DNA of 64,000 nt from CBDFLD01 sp965249005 (GTDB lineage Bacteria > Acidobacteriota > UBA6911). This document shows positions 17,391-25,109 of the stretch, in pieces. The DNA lies in the NCBI GenBank assembly GCA_965249005.1, contig CBDFLD010000021.1:806001-870000 (forward strand). The letters are read 5' to 3'. A program made the translations under genes and the position numbers. The stretch's first letter is position 1; every line of letters starts with the position of its first letter. Below the pieces are notes generated by a model. The model saw only the letters and a list, made by a program, of their open reading frames with translations. It searched no databases and was not told where the DNA came from.

Positions 17391-18487
17391 TAGCCGCGCT
17401 CGACGACATTTCGTAACTCGCGTACGTTTCCGGGCCAGGCATACGCCTCCAATCTCTCCAGCGCTTCCGGGGTCAGTGTCTGCGGCTTCCAGCCGTTCTG
17501 GTCGGCAAACAGCGAAATAAAGTGCCCGATCAGCAAAGCAATGTCGCGTGGACGCTTCCTCAAGGGCGGGATCAAAATCGGAAAAACATAGATCCGATGA
17601 AAGAGATCCTGGCGAAACTGGCCGTCGCGAATCAAGTGTTCGAGGTTTCGGTGGGTTGCCACGATCACGCGCGCGTCGACGGTTATCGGCTTCCCTCCGC
17701 CAACGCGTTCGATTTCCCCCGCTTCCAAGACTCTCAAAAGTTTCGCCTGCATCGTCGCCGGCATGTCCCCGATTTCGTCCAAGAGCAAGGTTCCTCCGTC
17801 TGCACGCTCGAATTTCCCGATTTGCCGCGAGTTTGCTCCCGTGAACGCACCCTTTTCGTGCCCGAAAAGCTCGGATTCGATCAAATCCGTCGGCACGGCC
17901 GCGCAGTTCACTGTGACAAACGGTCCTTTTCTCCTCGGACTCGCATCATGCAGCGCTCGAGCAATCAGCTCTTTTCCGGTGCCCGTTTCGCCAAGGATGC
18001 AAACTCGGGACTCGCTCGCCCCGACCTTCTCGACCTGCTCCATGACGTGGCGCATCTGGTCGCTTTCCCACACGATCTCGTGTCTCCCAACCAGACGTCG
18101 CAGATCTCTGTTTTCCGCCTCGAGGTCTGTGAGTCTACGCACGTTCTGGACAGTGATCAGCAGCTTTTCCGAAGAGATTGGCTTTTCCAGAAAGTCCACG
18201 GCACCAAGCTTCGTAGCGCTCACGGCCATCTCGACGTTGGCCTGGCCCGAAATCATGATCACCGGCGTGCTCAACCCGAGTGCCCGCATATCTTCCAGGA
18301 GCGACAAGCCGTCCTTTCCCGGCATCACCACATCGGAAAGGACCACATCGAAGGGTTGCTCTTGCATCAGCTGGATTGCACGGTTTGCATTATCGCAAAC
18401 CGTTGCATCGTACCCCTCGAGACGAAACGCCCTTGCGAGCGAGGAAAGGGTGTTGGCATCATCATCGACAATGAGCAATCGGCTCAT
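17390..18487 (-). CDS. NtrC-family sigma-54 response regulator, truncated before its HTH
   Basis: Receiver domain with phospho-acceptor Asp ~52 (VVLSDVVMPG) and 'FLEKPIS'. The sigma-54 AAA+ domain has Walker A GETGTGKEL, the sigma-54 contact loop GAFTGA and Walker B GGTLLLDEIGDM. The frame stops at 'NVRELRNVVERG', inside the last AAA+ helices, and the Fis-type HTH continues in another frame from 17390. ATG 18487 is used (a TTG precedes it). It follows the NtrY-like kinase by 36 bases and is its likely phosphorylation partner. Without the HTH it could not bind enhancer DNA. Either one base is missing (or two added) in GAGCGCGGCTAATG, or the parts are translated separately. Confidence 0.88.
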   Translation of the reverse strand: MSRLLIVDDDANTLSSLARAFRLEGYDATVCDNANRAIQLMQEQPFDVVLSDVVMPGKDGLSLLEDMRALGLSTPVIMISGQANVEMAVSATKLGAVDFLEKPISSEKLLITVQNVRRLTDLEAENRDLRRLVGRHEIVWESDQMRHVMEQVEKVGASESRVCILGETGTGKELIARALHDASPRRKGPFVTVNCAAVPTDLIESELFGHEKGAFTGANSRQIGKFERADGGTLLLDEIGDMPATMQAKLLRVLEAGEIERVGGGKPITVDARVIVATHRNLEHLIRDGQFRQDLFHRIYVFPILIPPLRKRPRDIALLIGHFISLFADQNGWKPQTLTPEALERLEAYAWPGNVRELRNVVERG

Positions 18488-18523
18488 CAATAGCGGTACC
18501 CCGATCAGTAATGCAAGACGAGC

Positions 18524-20341
18524 TCAACCCCTCCGCGCCGTGCCCGGTTCGGCGGCTGCTGACCGAGCGGCCGGCGCCGGTCCGGCGCCCATCGTTGGAA
18601 AGAGGAGACGAAAAGTGGTTCCTTCGCCCTTCTTGCTTCGAACCGTGATCTTCCCATGGTGATCACTAACCACAGACTGTACTATCGCTAGACCGAGCCC
18701 CGTTCCATGTTCTCGGGTCGTGTAATAAGGTGTAAACAACCGCTCGCATTCCTCCTCTGTCAACCCGTCTCCAGTGTCCGAGACGTCCAGCCCCACGGAA
18801 GCACCTCGAGCGAAGGTCCGAACACTCAGAGTGCCTCCGGACGGCATTGCATCCACTGCATTCAACATCAGATTCTGCAGCGCGCCTCCGAGCTGGTCAG
18901 AATCGGCCTGAATCGTCTCCAACCCGGGATCTAGACGGATATCGGCCTCGATCGGAGCATCCCCTGAAGACCCGAAGCGCGCCTTGAAGAGATCGACGGC
19001 CCGGCGAACGACCTCGTTGAGTTGCACCGGCTCGGTCTGCGGCGACGGCATTCGAGCGAAGTCGCTGAAGCGGGAGATGATCTTCTTCAACTTTTCGAGC
19101 TCGATGAGCAGCGTCGACGTGCTCTCGCGAAAGATCTCCTCGAACTGCTCCGGTGCTTGCCGGTGAGCCCGCTTCATGTTCTCGATCGTAATCTGAAGAG
19201 GAAACAACGGATTCTTCAGCTCGTGAGCCAAGCGTCGGGCAAGCTCTCTCCACGCTGCCACACGTTCGGCCTGGATCAATCGTTCCTGCTGATTCCGAAG
19301 CCTCCGCGTCATCAAATTGAATGCAGAAGCGAGCTGTCCGAGCTCATCCTGAGATCGGGCGTCAACCCGCACATCCCAGTTTCCGGAGGCCACCGCGTTG
19401 GCGCCTCGCGCGAGCTCCTCGACCGGTCGGGTTACCTTCGCGGCAACCCATAGGGTCATTACGATCCCGAACAGAATGCCGAATCCGCCCATCAAGAAAC
19501 CCGCCAAGTAGATTCTGTTCACCAAGTCCAGGAGCTCTCCCCGAGAGCTCGTGACCAGTAGAACTCCCATCAGGCTATCCTGCGTTCCTTCCAGCGGCAT
19601 CGCATGCACCGTCTCGGCACTCGGCAAGATCTTGGTTGTGGACTTCTTTTCCGCTACGACTTTCCGTACGATGCGAGCAAGGGCCTCCAGCTGGACCGTT
19701 CCCTCGGAACCGATCAGTGCCATGGCAGTGTGGGTTGGATCGAGATGGGGATAGAGAAAAACTCTCATCCCTTTGGGGAGAACGAGAGAAGCCAAGAACT
19801 CCCGGTCTAGTTGTTGCCCACCGCTGAGGTAAACGCGCTGGCTGCCCACATCGATGGCCTGGACCGCGACAAGCGCCACAGTGTCCCGGTCGGGTAGCTC
19901 CTCACGTTTCAGGAAAGCCTCGCGCTGATCCGTTTCGCCGCTGAGGGCCCATTGCACATTGTAGCCAAATCGGGCCGGCCAGTGAGCCGACGACACCAGA
20001 ACACCCTCGCCGCTCACCAACTCCAGAAAATCCAAACCGTATGCCTGGGCAAGGTCCCCGGCCGTGTTCACATAGCGGGAATAGTCCGGTTCAGGCTGAC
20101 TCAGTTCGATGGCCACTTTCAGGATCTCGTCCGCACGAGCAATGCGCCCGATCTGTCGCACGATCTCCTTGCCTTGCCGGACGTACTCGCGTTGGAACTG
20201 TGCAATCAGAGCCTGGGTCTGCGTATCCGCGAGGGTCTCGAACGCCCGGCGCGCGGCCGCTGCAACCATGGAAGTCACGAGCACCACCGTTGCAAGGACC
20301 GTCAGCGACACCAGTAGGAGCAACCGTACTCGGAAGGTCAT
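18524..20341 (-). CDS. NtrY-like membrane sensor histidine kinase
   Basis: About 605 residues. Transmembrane helices lie at ~5-27 and ~278-300, enclosing a ~250-residue extracytoplasmic sensor region. HAMP follows (~301-354, 'VTRPVEELARGANAVASG'). The kinase core has the H-box 'LARRLAHELKNPLFPLQ' with His 373, the N-box 'LQNLMLNAVDAMPSGG' and the G-box 'DTGDGLTEEECERLFTPYYTT'. The start at 20341 overlaps the stop of the binding-protein gene (ATGA); a longer frame to 20551 would run inside that gene and is rejected. The downstream regulator is NtrC-type, consistent with an NtrY/NtrX-like system. The binding protein encoded just upstream may deliver the signal. Confidence 0.9.
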   Translation of the reverse strand: MTFRVRLLLLVSLTVLATVVLVTSMVAAAARRAFETLADTQTQALIAQFQREYVRQGKEIVRQIGRIARADEILKVAIELSQPEPDYSRYVNTAGDLAQAYGLDFLELVSGEGVLVSSAHWPARFGYNVQWALSGETDQREAFLKREELPDRDTVALVAVQAIDVGSQRVYLSGGQQLDREFLASLVLPKGMRVFLYPHLDPTHTAMALIGSEGTVQLEALARIVRKVVAEKKSTTKILPSAETVHAMPLEGTQDSLMGVLLVTSSRGELLDLVNRIYLAGFLMGGFGILFGIVMTLWVAAKVTRPVEELARGANAVASGNWDVRVDARSQDELGQLASAFNLMTRRLRNQQERLIQAERVAAWRELARRLAHELKNPLFPLQITIENMKRAHRQAPEQFEEIFRESTSTLLIELEKLKKIISRFSDFARMPSPQTEPVQLNEVVRRAVDLFKARFGSSGDAPIEADIRLDPGLETIQADSDQLGGALQNLMLNAVDAMPSGGTLSVRTFARGASVGLDVSDTGDGLTEEECERLFTPYYTTREHGTGLGLAIVQSVVSDHHGKITVRSKKGEGTTFRLLFPTMGAGPAPAARSAAAEPGTARRG

Positions 20342-21738
20342 GGTTGTTCTTCGATCCAGACGCGTTCGAAATGCCATCGACCCGTCTTGCCGAGACCGGG
20401 CCCCAACCAACTCTGGATTCCTGGACGGAGCGCGTAGAATTGCGGCACATGAAACAGGGGTATAACGCCGAAGTCCTCCAGAAGGCTCTTCTCTTTCAGG
20501 TATAGCGCCGCAGGATCCGACGGAATCGGCAAAATTGGCAGGCGGAGCCATTGACCCAGATGCAGAAACGCTTGCCGGACGTCCAACAGCCGGACCGGTA
20601 GCCTTACGACTCGGAGATTCCAGTGGGAAGGACTCGCGCGAGCAGGTTCACCGAAGGCCGTCATCTCCAGGCCAGCCTCTCTGGCATCGACGGCAATCCT
20701 TTCGGCCAGCACCTTCGCGATCGGTTGGGTCTCTTCAAAGAGTAATCGCAGGGGGGTGCGCTTGGACGTGCCCGCCCCGAGCTGCCGTGCGCGCTCCAAA
20801 TCACGCGCGGTGTCAAACAAGAAGGCGTACCCGCTCAACCACCCCGGAAGCAAACTCGCCGTCACTTTACCCTGTTTCTGCAACAACACCGAGTGCATGG
20901 TGCTGCGATCGACCGAGAGGGCGACGGCTTCCCGGATGATGGCCGATGAAGCCAAGCCCTCTTGGGGGTTGAAAACCAGGGCGAACAATTCCGTTGGAGC
21001 GGAGGACCAAATCGCGAAGCCGCGCTCCTGGGCCGCCCTTACCTTTGGCGGTGGGATCTCAATCATGTCACTGGCCCCGACCTGAATATCGATCCACTGA
21101 TCTGGATGCGGCCGGGCAAACTCGACCAGGATTGCGTCCAGGAACGGGCGACCGGCCCAGTGGGCCTTATGGGCGGAGAAAGCCGCTCGAGTGCCGGGCT
21201 CCCAGTGTAAAACCCGGAATGGTCCGGTCGCAACCGTACTACCTCCCTGGGCTCGGAACGTGATCGCGTGATGTAGGCGAGTCAGACTCATGGGCAAATC
21301 GGGTGAAGCTCCCTGCGTCCGGATCACGACGGAATCTCCCGATACCGTCACTTGCCACAAACCCTCGGAGCGGCCAAGAGACCGGGCGACAGCGGCTGCC
21401 GTCAACGGGGATCCATCGTGAAATTGCACACCGGGGCGGAGCCGAAGGGTCCAGACTGTTCGCGGAGCGTTTGCCTCCCACGAGATTGCCAGGATCGGCC
21501 TCAGTCGCCCCGATTCGTCGAGGCCTACCAAGGTCTCAGCAAAAAGGCCGGCGAGCCGCTGAACGTCCGACGAAGCCAGCGTTTCTCGTCCCCAGTCCCT
21601 GGGTTCTAACGAAGAAACCGCCGTCGAGACCTTCACCCGAAGCGTTCCTCCGTAGCTGGGCCGCCCGCCGGTATCTTCGGTCAAGGGAAAAACGACTAGA
21701 CTAAGGCTGGCAAGTGAGTGAAAGAAGATATGCGGCAT
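20338..21738 (-). CDS. Extracellular solute-binding protein, family 5 (oligopeptide type)
   Basis: 466 residues from the ATG at 21738, with a short export segment (IFFHSLASLSLVVFPL) and then 'YGGTLRVKVSTAVSSLEP'. Family-5 features include 'LFAETLVGLDESGRLRPILAISWE', 'VWTLRLRPGVQFHDGSPLTA' and 'IREAVALSVDR'. No permease or ATPase genes accompany it; instead it is translationally coupled to a sensor kinase (ATGA overlap), and its start lies inside the end of the upstream gene. That arrangement suggests a sensing role rather than import. The bound ligand cannot be predicted from sequence. Confidence 0.85.
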   Translation of the reverse strand: MPHIFFHSLASLSLVVFPLTEDTGGRPSYGGTLRVKVSTAVSSLEPRDWGRETLASSDVQRLAGLFAETLVGLDESGRLRPILAISWEANAPRTVWTLRLRPGVQFHDGSPLTAAAVARSLGRSEGLWQVTVSGDSVVIRTQGASPDLPMSLTRLHHAITFRAQGGSTVATGPFRVLHWEPGTRAAFSAHKAHWAGRPFLDAILVEFARPHPDQWIDIQVGASDMIEIPPPKVRAAQERGFAIWSSAPTELFALVFNPQEGLASSAIIREAVALSVDRSTMHSVLLQKQGKVTASLLPGWLSGYAFLFDTARDLERARQLGAGTSKRTPLRLLFEETQPIAKVLAERIAVDAREAGLEMTAFGEPARASPSHWNLRVVRLPVRLLDVRQAFLHLGQWLRLPILPIPSDPAALYLKEKSLLEDFGVIPLFHVPQFYALRPGIQSWLGPGLGKTGRWHFERVWIEEQP

Positions 21739-22954
21739 AGTGTCTCGGCCCGGCCTGGCTCGCGACGGCCAATACGCCCGCTTGAGCAACGAGAGGTCGG
21801 AAAGCCGTGATCGATCCTGAGATCTCGACCGCCGAACTCGCAGCAACCGGCTGTCGGTTTGTAAGCTCGAATGCTTGAACCATGCTAACCCCGTCGGCAT
21901 CTACCCTCTGCACCGACAAGACCTGCGAATTCCTGCCACAGTCGCTTGTAATCGCCGCAAGATCGGAGCTCCAGAACTCGATCGTTCCCCGGGCCCGCAG
22001 CGCGCCATCGTATAAGTAGGTGTTGCCATCCAGTCCGGCAAACATCCATAGAGCGCCGGCTCGAACTTGTACCTTTGCCATGGAAAAAAAGGAAGGGACT
22101 CGTCCGCTGTCGCCGCCGCTGGTTTGAATCTGTCCATCGAAATAGTTTCGCCGCCCGTTGAAAGATGCCCAACCCAACTCGACGGGCCACATTTCATCTT
22201 CTTTCATACACTGAACCCGTGGCGGTGAAAACGCGCCGGCACATGTGAAGCCAGGGAGATACGCGCGAAAGGCATGGCTGGGGGAGTTGCGCTGCATCCA
22301 GAGCCGGCCACGAGGATCCCGGGGCAACGGTCCCGTGCCAGAAGCATCGGAGAGAACCAGAGAGCCGGCAATTTGCCACGCCAGGTCGGACCTGCGATAG
22401 CTGGACACTCCTGCCGGGTCCAAAACAAAGAGTATGTCGTCCACGAGAGCGAGATCCAGAATCGGCGCCGTTTGTCGAAAAACCCTCCGCACCTCGATTT
22501 GGCTGGGGAACTCTGGGGTGGAGTTGTCGTCTTGTTTCGACCGGTCCACGGCCGACATTACGACGTCTCGATCCTCTCCTCGACTGATTTCTACGATCCA
22601 AAGAAAGTGGCTGACGTTCTCCGAGAACGTGATCTCGATCTTCTGAGGCGCGGAATCACCCGCGCGCCACGCCTGAGGACTCTTGCGTAGCTCGCGGAGC
22701 AGAATGTCCCGAAGGCGAGCCCACTGATAACCCGGCACAGACGAACCATTCCGTACGCTCAGCCATGACGGCAGTTTTGGATCCACGTGCTCGAGAACTT
22801 CTCGAGCGAATGCAACGGCGCCTTCTTCCAAGGATCGATCAGCAGCCCAAACGGGGAAAACGAACAGCAAGACCGCCGCCAGGGCAGTGATTGCACTCCC
22901 GCGACGGTTGGAGCGGCATCGAGAAAGTTTCAACAGGTCACTCGAAATCTTCAT
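21701..22954 (-). CDS. Secreted protein of unknown function, first gene of the sensing operon
   Basis: About 417 residues from the ATG at 22954. A signal peptide is visible (GSAITALAAVLLFVFPVWAADR). The body has many beta strands, including 'APILDLALVDDILFVLDPAGVSSY' and 'GALWMFAGLDGNTYLYDGAL', spaced like propeller blades, but I cannot assign a family. An N-terminal helical part (~30-90) resembles nothing I recognise. The gene overlaps the binding-protein start by 38 bases and is co-directional with the kinase and regulator, so all four are probably one transcript. A longer frame to 23140 is unlikely because it precedes the signal peptide. Confidence 0.7.
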   Translation of the reverse strand: MKISSDLLKLSRCRSNRRGSAITALAAVLLFVFPVWAADRSLEEGAVAFAREVLEHVDPKLPSWLSVRNGSSVPGYQWARLRDILLRELRKSPQAWRAGDSAPQKIEITFSENVSHFLWIVEISRGEDRDVVMSAVDRSKQDDNSTPEFPSQIEVRRVFRQTAPILDLALVDDILFVLDPAGVSSYRRSDLAWQIAGSLVLSDASGTGPLPRDPRGRLWMQRNSPSHAFRAYLPGFTCAGAFSPPRVQCMKEDEMWPVELGWASFNGRRNYFDGQIQTSGGDSGRVPSFFSMAKVQVRAGALWMFAGLDGNTYLYDGALRARGTIEFWSSDLAAITSDCGRNSQVLSVQRVDADGVSMVQAFELTNRQPVAASSAVEISGSITAFRPLVAQAGVLAVASQAGPRHYAAYLLSLTCQP

Positions 22955-23195
22955 CCAAGCCAGATGGTCCCTTGCCAGCAATGATAGCACATTGGGGTTA
23001 CTCCGACTCGAACGACACGACATGGCGAAAGTGTAGGGGGGGCGAGAAGTGTTTCTAGAACTGGGCGCGGAGCTTGGCCGCATTGATCGAAAGCCGCCGG
23101 CGAGAGGCCTCGTCGCGGCCATAGCGAGACCTCCCACCATCGACTGACCGGCGGCCAGCTCAGAATTCGTTCGAGAATAACCGTTTTTCGGGGGC

Positions 23196-23387
23196 CTACC
23201 GATCCAGGCGGATTGGCACCTGGGCCGAAATCGCCGTCGGGAGGGAGGGAGGGAGGGATTTCGAAGCGAGCTCGTTGCTCAGAACTCGAAACAGCCCCTT
23301 TAGAATCCACCACGCCAACAAGAGCGCAACCAGGAAAGATACAATGCTCACGGCTCCCAGTTGCATGACCGTTTTCAACAACTCCAT
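23196..23387 (-). CDS. Small single-pass membrane protein
   Basis: 63 residues with one strong transmembrane helix (VSIVSFLVALLLAWWILKGLF) and a short Ser/Pro-rich tail. It has an excellent ribosome site, GGAGG four bases ahead of the ATG, which is the main reason to accept it. It lies ~240 bases upstream of the sensing operon on the same strand. Its tail is encoded by a run of five GGGA units on the opposite strand. No family recognised. Confidence 0.55.
   Translation of the reverse strand: MELLKTVMQLGAVSIVSFLVALLLAWWILKGLFRVLSNELASKSLPPSLPTAISAQVPIRLDR
23239..23257 (+). other. G-quadruplex-type sequence, five GGG runs
   Basis: Five consecutive GGG runs separated by single A residues lie on the plus strand, inside the small membrane protein gene (template side). 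Single-base loops favour a stable quadruplex. The effect on expression is unknown. Confidence 0.45.
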
Positions 23388-24073
23388 ATGTCCTCCATGG
23401 GCCGGGACTGCTGCTCAGTTTTTGCTCGAGCCAGTCTCGTGAAAGAAGTCTGGCCGGCTTTAGGCGTGGATCTCTGCGCCCCAGCAGTGGGCGCGAAGAA
23501 TCTTCGTCAAGTTTATCGGCAGATCCATCCAAAGAATGAACAACATCTCCTGGCGAAGTGCCAATCAAGGCTGCCGGCGTAGGGGGGTTCCCCGAGCTTC
23601 CGAGCTCGGGCTCGCTACTGGTGAATCCACATTTACTAGTCGCTCTGCTCATCGCTGCCTGCCCATTGCTACTGCAAGTCCCATTCCAACTGCGACGGTA
23701 CTGCAAACACTGTAGTTGCCGTGTGGAGCAGGGTTGGGCCCAATCCAAAGTGTGTGCTCGGGCACACAACTGTGTCACGCCGCACACATTTCGGGATACA
23801 GCGGCCAACCGGTTGATCAACCCATCACACAAGATCCTGCTTCGCAGCCTGCGGCCGGGCGGAGCAGCGTGCAATCTGGGCCCTTTGTGACCGGCGCCCA
23901 CATGAGATCGGTTGACCCACGCCGATAAAGAGCGTGTAGGCCCAAGAGTCCGCATTGCCGCGAACCCCTGGGGCCGATCCCCTCCAGCAACAGATCACGT
24001 TCCCCCGATTTTGTCCCCTCCTTTTTCCCCTCGATAACGCAGGGAGCTCACAATTCTGAAGGGTGCGAGATCC
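23388..24073. other. 686-bp region without a convincing gene; three hairpins
   Basis: Perfect stems lie at 23591-23610 (CCCGAGCT, loop TCCG) and 23751-23768 (TGTGTGC, loop TCGG), with a 10-bp palindrome TTGGGCCCAA near 23734. Open frames on both strands are Arg/Pro/Ser-rich and look non-coding. It may be a leader for the cohesin gene, a structured RNA, or gene debris. Confidence 0.4.
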
Positions 24074-24997
24074 ATGAAACGACATACCACACAGTCCGGA
24101 GCACATTCACAAAAATCGGCAGCGCAGGTAAGGCGAGAAATGCGCTCATCGGCTCGCTCCTTCCCATCGCTCCTGATCCTGGCAACCAGTCTCCTGTCTG
24201 CTGGCTGGGTCAGCCAGCAGACCGTCTTGGCGCAGACGCCGGGTGTGACCTTGGGCACGATCTCGGCGACGCCGGGGTCGGAAGTCTCGCTACCCGTCAG
24301 CTTCAGCGCAGGGGAGCCGTCCATCAGCGTTCTACAATACGATCTCGTCTTTCCGTCCAGTATCTCGTATGTCACCGCCAGCGCAGGTCCTGCAGCCGTG
24401 GAGGCCGCAAAGAGCGTCTCTGGAAATCCAGGCTCCTCGAGTGTGCGAATCCTGGTCTTCGGGTTGAACCAGAATACCCTCTCATCGGGAAGGATTGCCG
24501 ACGTTCGCTTTCGCATTGTTGCCGGTACTCCCCCGGGCCCACTCACCATCGGAGTACAGAATATCGTTGCGTCGGATCCAGTGGGGGAAGGCGTCCAACC
24601 CGTCCTGGGGAACAATGGCCTCATCCAGGTAAGTGGCTCCGACCCCAGCACGCCCGCGATCAGTGCTGTGCGGAGCTCGAACGTGACCCATCAGCGCGCG
24701 GTTATCCGATGGTCTACCAACGTGACGGCCGATTCCCAGATCGAGTTTGGTCCCACCTTGGAGTATGGTGCCTTCTCGCCACGGACTGCCGAGTTGACAA
24801 CATCTCATTTGTTGATTCTAGATGGCCTCTCGGCCAAGACGTCCTATCATTTTCGTGTTGTCTCGCGAGCCGAAAACGGAAGTGTTGCAAGCTCTTCGGA
24901 CTTTAGCTTCACGACCGCAACCGATCCGGCACAAGAAATCGAGTCGGTACGGAGTTTCTTCCTCCCGCGCCTGTTCGCTGATGATACTAGCCCTTAG
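24074..24997 (+). CDS. Secreted cohesin-domain / fibronectin III protein, truncated by an IS element
   Basis: 307 residues as read. An alternative start at 24140 (AAGGCGAG upstream) gives a more natural signal peptide (SLLILATSLLSAGW). Residues ~57-185 form a cohesin-type beta sandwich ('GSEVSLPVSF', 'ISVLQYDLVF', 'LSSGRIADVRFRI'), and ~195-285 an Fn3 domain ('RAVIRWSTNVTADSQIEFG', 'LSAKTSYHFRVVS'). The last residues 'FFLPRLFADDTSP' look like the beginning of another beta domain, and the stop codon lies within the inserted element, so the C-terminus has been lost. It was probably a surface adhesion or scaffold protein. Confidence 0.75.
   Translation: MKRHTTQSGAHSQKSAAQVRREMRSSARSFPSLLILATSLLSAGWVSQQTVLAQTPGVTLGTISATPGSEVSLPVSFSAGEPSISVLQYDLVFPSSISYVTASAGPAAVEAAKSVSGNPGSSSVRILVFGLNQNTLSSGRIADVRFRIVAGTPPGPLTIGVQNIVASDPVGEGVQPVLGNNGLIQVSGSDPSTPAISAVRSSNVTHQRAVIRWSTNVTADSQIEFGPTLEYGAFSPRTAELTTSHLLILDGLSAKTSYHFRVVSRAENGSVASSSDFSFTTATDPAQEIESVRSFFLPRLFADDTSP
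24986..24990. repeat. Target-site duplication, left (ACTAG)
   Basis: The five bases ACTAG directly precede the element's CCC end; the same five follow its GGG end at 26844-26848. Confidence 0.7.
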
Positions 24998-25033
24998 TCC
25001 AGCGTGATTTTTTGCATGAGGAGGAAGAAAAGC

Positions 25034-25109
25034 CCTGGAACGTGCGCCGTTACGGGATAAAATGCGTTTGATATATTTACAAGACATCCCGAAAGGAGCA
25101 CATTCCAGG
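25034..25109 (+). promoter_or_regulatory. Inverted repeat enclosing the transposase ribosome-binding region
   Basis: CCTGGAACGTGC (25034-25045) pairs with GCACATTCCAGG (25098-25109) at 11 of 12 positions; the right arm ends at the first base of the GTG start. The site AGGAG lies just inside the fold. In longer transcripts entering from outside the pairing could hide the start, as described for other insertion sequences. Confidence 0.5.

Noticed and set aside
22951..23955. 334-codon open frame on the minus strand covering the 23.4-24.0 kb gap
   Set aside because: Rich in Arg, Pro, Ser and Gly, no domain, overlaps the well-supported small membrane gene and the start of the secreted protein; looks like an open frame by composition.
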